A DNA stretch of 15,736 nucleotides from Phycisphaerae bacterium (GTDB taxonomy: Bacteria > Planctomycetota > Phycisphaerae > WQYP01), in contig JABEVA010000085.1 of the NCBI GenBank assembly GCA_013044065.1, forward strand, positions 1 through 15,736. The letters run 5' to 3'. The notes under the pieces are model-generated. The model saw only the letters and a list, made by a program, of their open reading frames with translations, had not been told where the DNA came from and did not search any database. Position numbers and translations under genes: made by a program. This document shows positions 1-6,450 of this stretch, one piece after another. Numbering within the stretch: the first letter of the stretch is position 1; the number at the start of each line of letters is the position of its first letter.

Positions 1-1
1 G

Positions 2-286
2 CATGGCACGGGCCTCATTGATGAGATGCTGTTTCTACGGCAGGCCGGGTTGACGGCACAACAGGTGCTCAGCGCCGCTACCAGCGTGCCACGCCAACTT
101 TGGAATGCGTCATCGGCGGATGTGGCGGTGGGACGAGCCGCAAATTTTATCGGTCTGGCGGATTCACCGTTGAATGATATAAGCGTTTTGCGCCAGGTCC
201 AACTGATCTGCCGCAATGGACAGGTGCTCAGGCCCGACCATGCTTCACCCACCCTCGCTTCAACCGTCTTATCTCAAGGAAATTGA
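2..286 (+). CDS. Amidohydrolase family protein, C-terminal fragment
   Basis: The reading frame is already open at the left edge (HGTGLIDEM...) and runs 94 residues to a TGA, so the N-terminus and most of the metal-binding TIM barrel lie outside the window. The visible part matches the end of amidohydrolases of the imidazolonepropionase/dipeptidase-like group: a helix of the type GLTAQQVLSAATSVPRQLW, then a return to the small beta-sandwich domain with VAVGRAANFIGLADSPLNDI and a final strand ending RNGQVL. In this family that pattern corresponds to 'G.I..G..ADlvlld.dPl.di....v..v...G..v'. The substrate cannot be told from the fragment. The stop is one base before the next ATG, so it is probably the first visible gene of the URO-D operon. 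Family assignment is fairly secure; function is not. Confidence 0.75.
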   Translation, partial: HGTGLIDEMLFLRQAGLTAQQVLSAATSVPRQLWNASSADVAVGRAANFIGLADSPLNDISVLRQVQLICRNGQVLRPDHASPTLASTVLSQGN

Positions 287-287
287 C

Positions 288-1370
288 ATGACCAGCCTTA
301 CCGGCCAAGAACGTGTGAATCGGGCCTTGACGCGTCAGGATCATGACCGCGTGCCGCGACACGAATCCTTCTGGGGTGAAACAATCACCCGCTGGAAGGA
401 TGAAGGCCTTTCCGGCGATGCCCAGACTGTTTTAGATATGCTGGGCAGTGACTTTCACGGCTTGTGCTGGGTATGGCCCAGCATTTTCCCAGGCCAGGAC
501 ACACTGATTGAAGAAGACGCCCAAACCCGCGTGGTACGTGATGCGCAGGGCAAACGCGTGCGTTATTGGAAAGAAAAAAGCGGAACGCCCGAACATCTGG
601 GCTTTGAGTGCTCCTCACGGGAGGTGTGGGAACGCACTTTCAAACCGGCTTTACTGGATACCGGTCTGCAACTGGATCCGGATGCGGTTAAACGCAACTA
701 CCGGCAGGGTCGTTCGAAAAAACTCTGGTGCCATCTGACTGGTGTTGAAAGTTTTGAGGAAACCCGGTCCCTCATGGGCGACGAAATTACACTCATGGCC
801 ATGGTGGAAGACCCCGAATGGGTTCGCGATGTTTCCCGCACCTTTACCGACCAGGCTTTGCGTAACTTTGATGCCGCCATGGCCACCGGCATTCAACCTG
901 ACGGCCTGTGGATTTATGGCGACATGGCCTACAACCATGCCACCATGTGTTCGCCCGAAATGTACCGCGATTTAATCTGGCCCGATCACAAACGTCTGGC
1001 CGACTGGGCCCACGCGCACAACATGAAATTCATCTATCACACCGATGGCGATATTAACGGCGTGATGGATTTATACGTCAAAGCCGGGTTTGATTGTTTG
1101 CAACCTCTTGAGGCCAAAGCCGGCGTGGATATTCGTAAGCTCTGTCCGAAATATGGAAAGCAACTCGCGTTCTTCGGCAATATTGACGTAATGAAGATGG
1201 CCTCCAACGACCTTGCCGCCATTGAAGAGGAAATCAAAACTAAATTTGCCGCCGGCATGGCCACCAAGGGATACATCTACCACAGCGACCATAGCGTGCC
1301 GCCGCAGGTGACGTGGAAAACGTATCAAGCCATTATGGATATGGTGGAAAAATATGGCCGCTATACCTGA
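288..1370 (+). CDS. URO-D superfamily protein 1 (methyltransferase-like)
   Basis: This is a 360-residue protein of the uroporphyrinogen decarboxylase/MtaA-CmuA methyltransferase fold. I start it at the ATG at 288 because AAGGA (276-280) lies 7 bases upstream; an in-frame ATG at 216 would overlap the preceding gene and has no such site. Family marks are an N-terminal helix GQERVNRALTRQDHDRVPRHE, a mid-protein DGLWIYGDMAY strand-loop (residues 205-215), HTDGD at 251-255, FFGNID at 295-300, and a C-terminal GYIYHSDHSVPPQVTW (328-343) that is typical of one URO-D-like subfamily in PVC-type bacteria. True URO-D makes coproporphyrinogen, but nothing here supports a haem role; corrinoid-linked methyl transfer is the usual inference for such paralogues. 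The cysteine of the HxCG zinc motif is replaced by Thr252-Asp253. Substrate is unknown. It is tightly spaced with its neighbours. Confidence 0.85.
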   Translation: MTSLTGQERVNRALTRQDHDRVPRHESFWGETITRWKDEGLSGDAQTVLDMLGSDFHGLCWVWPSIFPGQDTLIEEDAQTRVVRDAQGKRVRYWKEKSGTPEHLGFECSSREVWERTFKPALLDTGLQLDPDAVKRNYRQGRSKKLWCHLTGVESFEETRSLMGDEITLMAMVEDPEWVRDVSRTFTDQALRNFDAAMATGIQPDGLWIYGDMAYNHATMCSPEMYRDLIWPDHKRLADWAHAHNMKFIYHTDGDINGVMDLYVKAGFDCLQPLEAKAGVDIRKLCPKYGKQLAFFGNIDVMKMASNDLAAIEEEIKTKFAAGMATKGYIYHSDHSVPPQVTWKTYQAIMDMVEKYGRYT

Positions 1371-1379
1371 GGATCAATC

Positions 1380-2507
1380 ATGATGACACCGCGCCAACGT
1401 TGGCTGGCATTGCTGAACAAACAACCGGCCGACCGCGTTCCCACCGACTACTGGGCCACCGGCGAATTCCACGCCAAACTGCTGCGCAAACTGGATATTA
1501 CAGGTGCCGCGAAGTTAAGCAATTCTCGCAATATCGACCCGGTCAGCGGTTCACCTGAAGATTTGGCCAAAGCCGCCGATGAAGCCCTTTGGCGACGACT
1601 GGGTATCGACCATCCGCGCGGTGTAGGCCCGCGTTGGAAGCTCACACACCATCCGGATGATCCGCAGGCCGATATGTGGGGCAACCGCCACCGCCGCATC
1701 GAATATGGAACCGGAGCTTACGATGAATTCGCCACCGGTCCGCTGGCCAAAATGACCACACCCGATCAAGTACAGGCATTTCGCTGGCCGGACCCGGACG
1801 ATTTTGATTATTCGCCCATTACCGAGGCATTGCATCATGATGATGGATACCGCATTATTCAAGCTGGCGGATACGAGCCGTTCCTCACCTACGCCGGCAT
1901 GCGCGGCATGGAACAGGCTTACGAAGACATGCTGCTCAATCCCGGCATGGTCGAAGCCGCCCTGGAAAAAATGTTTGCCTTCCTTTTTGAACACAATCGG
2001 CGCATTTTTCAGGCCGGCCGCGGCCATATTGATATGACCTACGTCGCCGAAGACCTTGGCGGCCAGACCGGCCCGCTTTTCGGCCTGGAGGTATACCGCC
2101 GGTTTCTAATGCCTTCTCAGAAGCGCATGGCCGATCTGGCCAAATCTTTTGGCATCCATGTCTTTTATCACACCGACGGGGCCGCTCACATATTTTTGCC
2201 CGATCTGGTCAACACCGTCGGCATTGAGGTGCTCAACCCCATTCAATGGCGATGTCCGGGTATGGAACGGGAAACCCTGGCCCGCGACTTCGGCCATCTG
2301 GTCGCCTTTCATGGTGCGATTGATAACCAACAGACACTGCCCTTCGGCACCCCCCAACAGGTAGCCGAGGAGGTACGCCAAACAGCCGAGATATTCAAAT
2401 CCTGCCGCTGGTTCTGCGCCCCATGCCACAACATTCAGGCGGTTACACCCGTGGAAAATGTGATTGCCATGTATGAAACAGCCGCCAGTTTGAAATCACC
2501 GGAATAA
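1380..2507 (+). CDS. URO-D superfamily protein 2 (methyltransferase-like)
   Basis: This is a 375-residue URO-D-fold protein whose gene starts 9 bases after the previous stop. GAGGA at 1369-1373 overlaps that stop codon and can serve either of two adjacent ATGs (1380 or 1383), so the first residue is uncertain by one. Family features are TPRQRWLALLNKQPADRVPTDY at the N-terminus (two halves of one signature helix and strand), a GGYEPF segment at 163-168, HTDG at 264-267, IEVLNPIQW at 282-290, FHGAID at 310-315, and a C-terminal CAPCHNIQ (346-353) followed by TPVENVIAMYE. The last element is common in PVC-group URO-D-like proteins. The CxxC-H at 346-350 could contribute metal ligands, which would offset the missing cysteine of the HxCG motif; that is inference. 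It is not a recent duplicate of gene 1, since identity looks low outside core motifs. Confidence 0.85.
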   Translation: MMTPRQRWLALLNKQPADRVPTDYWATGEFHAKLLRKLDITGAAKLSNSRNIDPVSGSPEDLAKAADEALWRRLGIDHPRGVGPRWKLTHHPDDPQADMWGNRHRRIEYGTGAYDEFATGPLAKMTTPDQVQAFRWPDPDDFDYSPITEALHHDDGYRIIQAGGYEPFLTYAGMRGMEQAYEDMLLNPGMVEAALEKMFAFLFEHNRRIFQAGRGHIDMTYVAEDLGGQTGPLFGLEVYRRFLMPSQKRMADLAKSFGIHVFYHTDGAAHIFLPDLVNTVGIEVLNPIQWRCPGMERETLARDFGHLVAFHGAIDNQQTLPFGTPQQVAEEVRQTAEIFKSCRWFCAPCHNIQAVTPVENVIAMYETAASLKSPE

Positions 2508-2545
2508 GTCGCGGGGTGCGGGGCTGAGCTTGGAGCGGCCGCGAC
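2508..2545 (+). promoter_or_regulatory. Inverted repeat between URO-D genes 2 and 3
   Basis: GTCGCGG (2508-2514) is an exact reverse complement of CCGCGAC (2539-2545). The repeat begins directly after the stop codon of the upstream gene and ends 3 bases before the AGGAG ribosome site of the next. The 24-base loop contains a further GCT/AGC pairing (2523-2525 with 2534-2536). No T-run follows, so a classic intrinsic terminator is unlikely. An mRNA processing or stability hairpin, or an element that tunes translation of gene 3, would fit. This rests only on base complementarity. Confidence 0.35.
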
Positions 2546-2563
2546 GATCAGGAGCAAACCACC

Positions 2564-3748
2564 ATGCAGCCACATACGCTGACAACCGACCGCCTGGCGC
2601 AACTGGATTTTGTCGCGCACAACACCGCGGTACAACAAGTCTGGCAGGCGCTCAATGAGGGCCGCCCCATTCGCACGCCCATCGTAGTCGGCACGAACTC
2701 TCGTTACTTTCTCTTCAATGGGCAAGCCAATCCATCGGGTGTACGCTTTCAGGAGTATTCCGAAAATCCCCGAGTCATGTTTGATAGCCAGTTGCAATTT
2801 CAACGCTGGTCGCGCCACAACATTCTTCAGGATGCCCAACTCGGCCTGCCCCAGCGGTGGTTTCTGACGCCGGATTTTCAAAATTACTACGAAGCCGGAT
2901 GGTTTGGCTGCCCCATTATCTATCTCGAAGGCCAGGTACCCGACACCACCCCCGCATTTACCGATCGTCCGGAGCGGATCATGGATCGGGGGCTGCCGGA
3001 TCCATTTGGGGGACTGCTGGCCAGAGGTTGGGATTATTTTGAGCAATTCAAAGAGATGGCGGCACACAAAACCTACTGCGATATCCCCATCGAAGTCACC
3101 ACACCGGGCTTTGGCCTGGGGACCGACGGCGTGATGACCGTTGCCTGCAACCTCTTCGGCGCGGAATTCGTATGCACCGCCATGGCCGCCGAGCCGCAAC
3201 GATTGCAGCGGCTTTTCGATTTCATCACCGAAGCCACAATTCAGCGCATGACCGCCTGGCGAAAACGCACCGGCATGTCCCTGACCGTCAAGGATTTCGG
3301 CTTTGCCGATGACAGCATCGCCCTGATTTCCACCGATATGTATCGCCAGCACGTGCTGCCGCACCATCGTCGGCTTTGTGACGCCCTGTGCCCGGCCGGA
3401 CAGCGTTCGATTCATCTCTGTGGAGATGCCACCCGCCACTTTTTAACCATTCGTGATGAATTGAATGTCTGGGCTTTTGATACTGGATTCCCGGTCAACT
3501 TTGGCCAGTTGCGACGTCAACTGGGCCCCAAGGTTCGCATCTATGGAGGTCCGCATGTGGAACTGCTGCGTACCGGCAAACCCGCCCTGATCCGCTCGGA
3601 AGTACAACGCATTATGCAGTCCGGCATTCTGGAGGGAGGTTTATTTATTCTGCGTGAAGGCAATAACCTCGCTCCATACACGCCGCTGGAAAATATCGAA
3701 GCGATGTATCATGCTGGCAAGGAGTTTGGTAATTTCAAACCCGCCTGA
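2564..3748 (+). CDS. URO-D superfamily protein 3, with canonical HxCG motif
   Basis: This is a 394-residue URO-D-fold protein. The ATG at 2564 is preceded by CAGGAGC (2549-2555) at normal spacing. It differs from genes 1 and 2: the N-terminus reads IRTPIVVGTNSRYFLFNG, and the centre has GCPIIYLEGQVPDTTPAF (115-132), which resembles a subgroup whose members are often annotated as uroporphyrinogen decarboxylase-like without a known substrate. IHLCGD at 283-288 gives the His284-x-Cys286 pair expected of zinc-binding MtaA/CmuA-type methyltransferases. That makes this the member of the cluster most likely to keep metal-dependent methyl transfer. VRIYGGPHVELL (325-336) and TPLENIEAMYHAGKEFG near the end are the usual late barrel strand and terminal helix. 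The third cysteine-type ligand cannot be assigned by eye. It is 56 bases from gene 2 and 39 from gene 4. Confidence 0.85.
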   Translation: MQPHTLTTDRLAQLDFVAHNTAVQQVWQALNEGRPIRTPIVVGTNSRYFLFNGQANPSGVRFQEYSENPRVMFDSQLQFQRWSRHNILQDAQLGLPQRWFLTPDFQNYYEAGWFGCPIIYLEGQVPDTTPAFTDRPERIMDRGLPDPFGGLLARGWDYFEQFKEMAAHKTYCDIPIEVTTPGFGLGTDGVMTVACNLFGAEFVCTAMAAEPQRLQRLFDFITEATIQRMTAWRKRTGMSLTVKDFGFADDSIALISTDMYRQHVLPHHRRLCDALCPAGQRSIHLCGDATRHFLTIRDELNVWAFDTGFPVNFGQLRRQLGPKVRIYGGPHVELLRTGKPALIRSEVQRIMQSGILEGGLFILREGNNLAPYTPLENIEAMYHAGKEFGNFKPA

Positions 3749-3787
3749 TCCACCGCCGCCACAGTATTATCCTGATGAGGTTAAACG

Positions 3788-4903
3788 ATGATTCGTGAAC
3801 TCCAGCTCAAGCCCAAATTTGGGCGCACCATTGACCGCTTTGAAGCCTGGTGGAACTGCCAGATGCTGGACCGCCCGCCGGTTACCCTACGCGCCGCTGC
3901 TCCCGCCGGTGGCAGCACGCCCCCGCCACGCCCGCAACCCACCCTGCTGCGTGACCGATGGATGGATGTGCAATACGTGGTAGAAACTGCCGTGGATGCG
4001 ATATCGCGGCGCGTTTATCCCGGTGATTCCTTCCCGATGTTCTGGGCCAATCTCGGCCCGGAAATTACCGCCACCCTGTTCGGATGCCCCTTGGAATTCG
4101 GTGCCGAAACCAGTTGGTCTTCGCCGGTGGTGCATGCGCCAGAAGAGTGGAACCAAATCATCAATACGCCGCCGGATTTTTCCAATCCGTATTGGAGCAC
4201 GCTCGAAGCGATCATGCGTTATGCCCTGGACATTTGTGATCATCGCTTTGTGGTGGGCATGACCGACCTACACGGCAACTACGATATTCTGGCGGCATTG
4301 CGCGATCCGCAGGCGCTGTGTGAGGATATTCTCGACCATCCGGAACTGGTTCGCCAGGCCGGACGTCATGTCGCCGACGGTTTCGTTGCCGCCTTTGATC
4401 GCCAGTACCAACTGGTTCACCAGGCTGGCTTCGGCTCAACCTGTTGGACCCCGCTTTATTATCCGGGGCCGGCCTACGTTCCCAGTTCCGATTTCTGGTG
4501 CATGGTCTCGCCGGAAGTGGCCCGCACCATGATTCTGCCCGACATTCTGCGGGAAATGCAGCCGCTGGAGCGCAGCATTTTTCACCTCGACGGCCCGCAG
4601 GCCCTGCGTCACCTGGATATGCTTTTGGCACTGCCGAACCTCCATGCCGTTCAGTGGGTTTTCGGAGCCGGACATGGACCTGCCAGCGCATGGATAGATG
4701 TTTACCGCCGTATCCGCAGCGCTGGCAAGGCGGTCCAGGTTCTCGCCGAAAGTCCCGCTGACGCCCTTGCCGTGCTTGCCGCCATCGGTCCGCGCGGCGT
4801 GTGGCTGGATGTGGGCGGCCCCGAATTTCCTTCGTTAGCGGCCGCTGATGCATTTTTACTGGAAGTCCAGCGTCTGACCCGGACCTCATACATTACGCTG
4901 TAA
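3788..4903 (+). CDS. URO-D superfamily protein 4 (divergent)
   Basis: This is a 371-residue protein; the ATG at 3788 follows TGAGG (3776-3780) with a 7-base spacer. The N-terminus (GRTIDRFEAWWNCQMLDRPPVTL, from residue 12) matches a divergent URO-D-like group often labelled 'trimethylamine corrinoid protein 2-like' or 'URO-D/methionine synthase family'. GCPLEFGAETSWSSPVV at 99-115 matches the GCP strand of gene 3. FHLDGP at 265-270 occupies the place of HxCG, with Asp268 where the cysteine would be. A long loop (GGSTPPPRPQPT, 41-52) is proline-rich. The end, GVWLDVGGPE (337-346), differs from the terminal helix of the other three. Catalysis cannot be inferred. It is the last gene of the run and is followed by the first larger gap, consistent with the operon ending here. 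Confidence 0.78.
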   Translation: MIRELQLKPKFGRTIDRFEAWWNCQMLDRPPVTLRAAAPAGGSTPPPRPQPTLLRDRWMDVQYVVETAVDAISRRVYPGDSFPMFWANLGPEITATLFGCPLEFGAETSWSSPVVHAPEEWNQIINTPPDFSNPYWSTLEAIMRYALDICDHRFVVGMTDLHGNYDILAALRDPQALCEDILDHPELVRQAGRHVADGFVAAFDRQYQLVHQAGFGSTCWTPLYYPGPAYVPSSDFWCMVSPEVARTMILPDILREMQPLERSIFHLDGPQALRHLDMLLALPNLHAVQWVFGAGHGPASAWIDVYRRIRSAGKAVQVLAESPADALAVLAAIGPRGVWLDVGGPEFPSLAAADAFLLEVQRLTRTSYITL

Positions 4904-5039
4904 ATGTCTTCTGGGCAGAGGGGTTTTGCCGCACCAACCGCAGTGATGTGGACTTCATGAACGTGTGGGCTACCCACCGCACCGGTTTATGCTAGAATTT
5001 TTCCAGCTCGTTGGGTGTGGCACGTTGTAAGGATCACTC
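4904..5039 (+). promoter_or_regulatory. Gap before thyA with a possible -10 box and a small hairpin
   Basis: This 136-base gap holds no convincing gene. TAGAAT at 4993-4998 resembles a -10 hexamer, preceded by TATGC, but there is no good TTGACA match 16-18 bases upstream. GTGGG-CTA-CCCAC (4965-4977) is a perfect 5-base-pair hairpin in about the -35 area; it could be an operator-like palindrome or a weak end signal for the URO-D operon, though no T-run follows. AAGGA at 5029-5033 is the ribosome site of thyA. The gap suggests thyA-folA has its own promoter. Confidence 0.35.
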
Positions 5040-5903
5040 ATGCAGGAATATCTGGATTTGGTCAAATGGGTCATGGATCATGGAACACGCAAACCCAGTC
5101 GCACGGGGGTGGATACGCTTTCCTGTTTTGGAGCATTTTACCGCGTGGATTTAGCCCAGGGGTTTCCGCTGCTGACCACCAAACGGGTTAACTTTAATGC
5201 GGTGCTGCGCGAATTGTTGTGGTACCTTTCCGGAGAGGAGCACATCCGCAATTTACGCCGCCATACCAAAATCTGGGACGCATGGGCGGACGACAAGGGC
5301 TCATTAGAAACCGCTTATGGCCGCTACTGGCGACGATTTCCACATGCAGATCAACCAAGCCATGCATCCATCCGTGAAACCGGCCAAACCACTGCGGTCA
5401 TCCGCGAGGTGGATCAGATTGGCTATGTCATTGCGGAGATAAAACGCAACCCTAACAGCCGCCGATTGGTGGTTTCCGCATGGGAGCCGGGCAACGCCCA
5501 AACCAGCCGCCTGCCACCCTGCCATTACACTTTTGCATTTCAAGTGCTGGATGGCAAACTCAACTGTCATCTCACGCAGCGATCCGGTGACATTGCGTTG
5601 GGAATTCCTTTTAATCTGGCCTGTTATGCCACGCTGACACAGATGATTGCGCAGGAATGTGGTCTGGAACTGGGCCAATTTGCCCATACCATTGTCGATG
5701 CCCATATTTATATCGCCGACCCGGATTCCCCCACTGCAGAATACGATCATCTGCGCGGCCTGCGTGAGCAGTTGAGCCGTCCACCGCGCCCACGGCCGCA
5801 ATTGACCATTGCCCGCAAACCCTTTGATCAACTGACTTTTGAAGACTTTACGCTTTCGGGCTATGATCCGCATCCGCCGATTGCCTTTAAGGTAGCCGTT
5901 TAA
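5040..5903 (+). CDS. thyA: Thymidylate synthase (ThyA)
   Basis: ThyA converts dUMP and 5,10-methylene-THF to dTMP and dihydrofolate in the cytoplasm. The 287-residue protein is recognisable throughout: SRTGVDTLSCFG with the phosphate-binding Arg21, LLTTKRV (44-50), ELLWYLSG (58-65), IWDAWAD (78-84), SRRLVVSAW (140-148), the catalytic cysteine in LPPCHY (Cys161), QRSGDIALGIPFNLACY (180-196) and DAHIY (220-224). It is about 23 residues longer than the E. coli enzyme. The extra length falls in two places: after YWRRFP (about 102-127) and after DAHIY (about 225-240). The motif usually written RSCD or RSVD reads RSGD here (181-184), and the glycine of GDxH is Val219. All residues I would call essential are present. 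The ATG is supported by AAGGA 6 bases upstream. folA follows after 20 bases. Confidence 0.97.
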   Translation: MQEYLDLVKWVMDHGTRKPSRTGVDTLSCFGAFYRVDLAQGFPLLTTKRVNFNAVLRELLWYLSGEEHIRNLRRHTKIWDAWADDKGSLETAYGRYWRRFPHADQPSHASIRETGQTTAVIREVDQIGYVIAEIKRNPNSRRLVVSAWEPGNAQTSRLPPCHYTFAFQVLDGKLNCHLTQRSGDIALGIPFNLACYATLTQMIAQECGLELGQFAHTIVDAHIYIADPDSPTAEYDHLRGLREQLSRPPRPRPQLTIARKPFDQLTFEDFTLSGYDPHPPIAFKVAV

Positions 5904-5923
5904 GCGGTCAGACGCAGGGAGCC

Positions 5924-6442
5924 ATGATGCGAATAAGCCTGATTGCCGCCATGTCCCCGGACCGCATCATTGGTTGCGCTGGAGCGCTGCCGTGGCATTT
6001 CCCGGAAGATTTGAAACATTTTCGCCAGCTCACACTGAACCATTGCGTATTGATGGGCCGCAAAACCTACAGTTCTCTGAGCCGACCGCTGCCGCAAAGG
6101 CGCAATCTGGTGATATCGCGACAGGCCAAGCCGGCCGACACTCTGACCGGCGATGGGGTGGAATGGTTTAATGAAATCTCCGACGCCATCCAATGGGCCG
6201 ACCGCCAAGGTGAAACGGAACTATTTGTGGCGGGCGGCGGAGAAATTTACACAGCCACGCTGAACCTTGCCAACCGAATGTATTTAACGATAGTGCATCC
6301 GGAGAAACCCGTTAGCGGCGATACCTGGTTTCCCGCCTGGGATGCGGCCCAGTGGACCGCGGTCGAACGGAAGGAATCTATCGGCCTTGAATTTATTATT
6401 TATGATCGGCGTGCGGAAACCAAGCCTCAGGCCGCCATATAG
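5924..6442 (+). CDS. folA: Dihydrofolate reductase (FolA)
   Basis: This 172-residue enzyme reduces dihydrofolate to tetrahydrofolate with NADPH, regenerating the cofactor oxidised by ThyA just upstream. Visible marks are IIGCAGALPWHFPEDLKHFR (15-34), in which Trp24 and the catalytic acid Asp29 align with E. coli Trp22 and Asp27; GRKTYSSL (45-52) for NADPH binding; SRPLPQRRNLVIS (53-65) with an arginine suited to the folate glutamate tail; FVAGGGEIY (101-109), the GG dinucleotide-binding turn; and SGDTWFP (131-137). Two ATGs are adjacent (5924 and 5927) behind AGGGAG (5916-5921), so the start may shift by one residue. Length is normal for bacterial DHFR. It is almost certainly co-transcribed with thyA. 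The glycosidase gene begins 8 bases after its stop, so it may be co-transcribed too. Confidence 0.96.
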   Translation: MMRISLIAAMSPDRIIGCAGALPWHFPEDLKHFRQLTLNHCVLMGRKTYSSLSRPLPQRRNLVISRQAKPADTLTGDGVEWFNEISDAIQWADRQGETELFVAGGGEIYTATLNLANRMYLTIVHPEKPVSGDTWFPAWDAAQWTAVERKESIGLEFIIYDRRAETKPQAAI

Positions 6443-6450
6443 CTCGCGAT

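Noticed and set aside
288..1370. True uroporphyrinogen decarboxylase (hemE) for any of the four URO-D genes
   Set aside because: None has the HemE N-terminal arginine-rich signature of the porphyrin site (PVWFMRQAGR-like), and four divergent copies together argue for other functions.
2435..3439. Long minus-strand open frame (334 codons) opposite URO-D gene 3
   Set aside because: It lies wholly over a well-supported gene, has no family resemblance, and is the kind of antisense frame expected in GC-rich coding DNA.
4212..4889. Minus-strand open frame of 225 codons opposite URO-D gene 4
   Set aside because: Its translation is arginine-rich and low in hydrophobic residues, typical of an antisense shadow.
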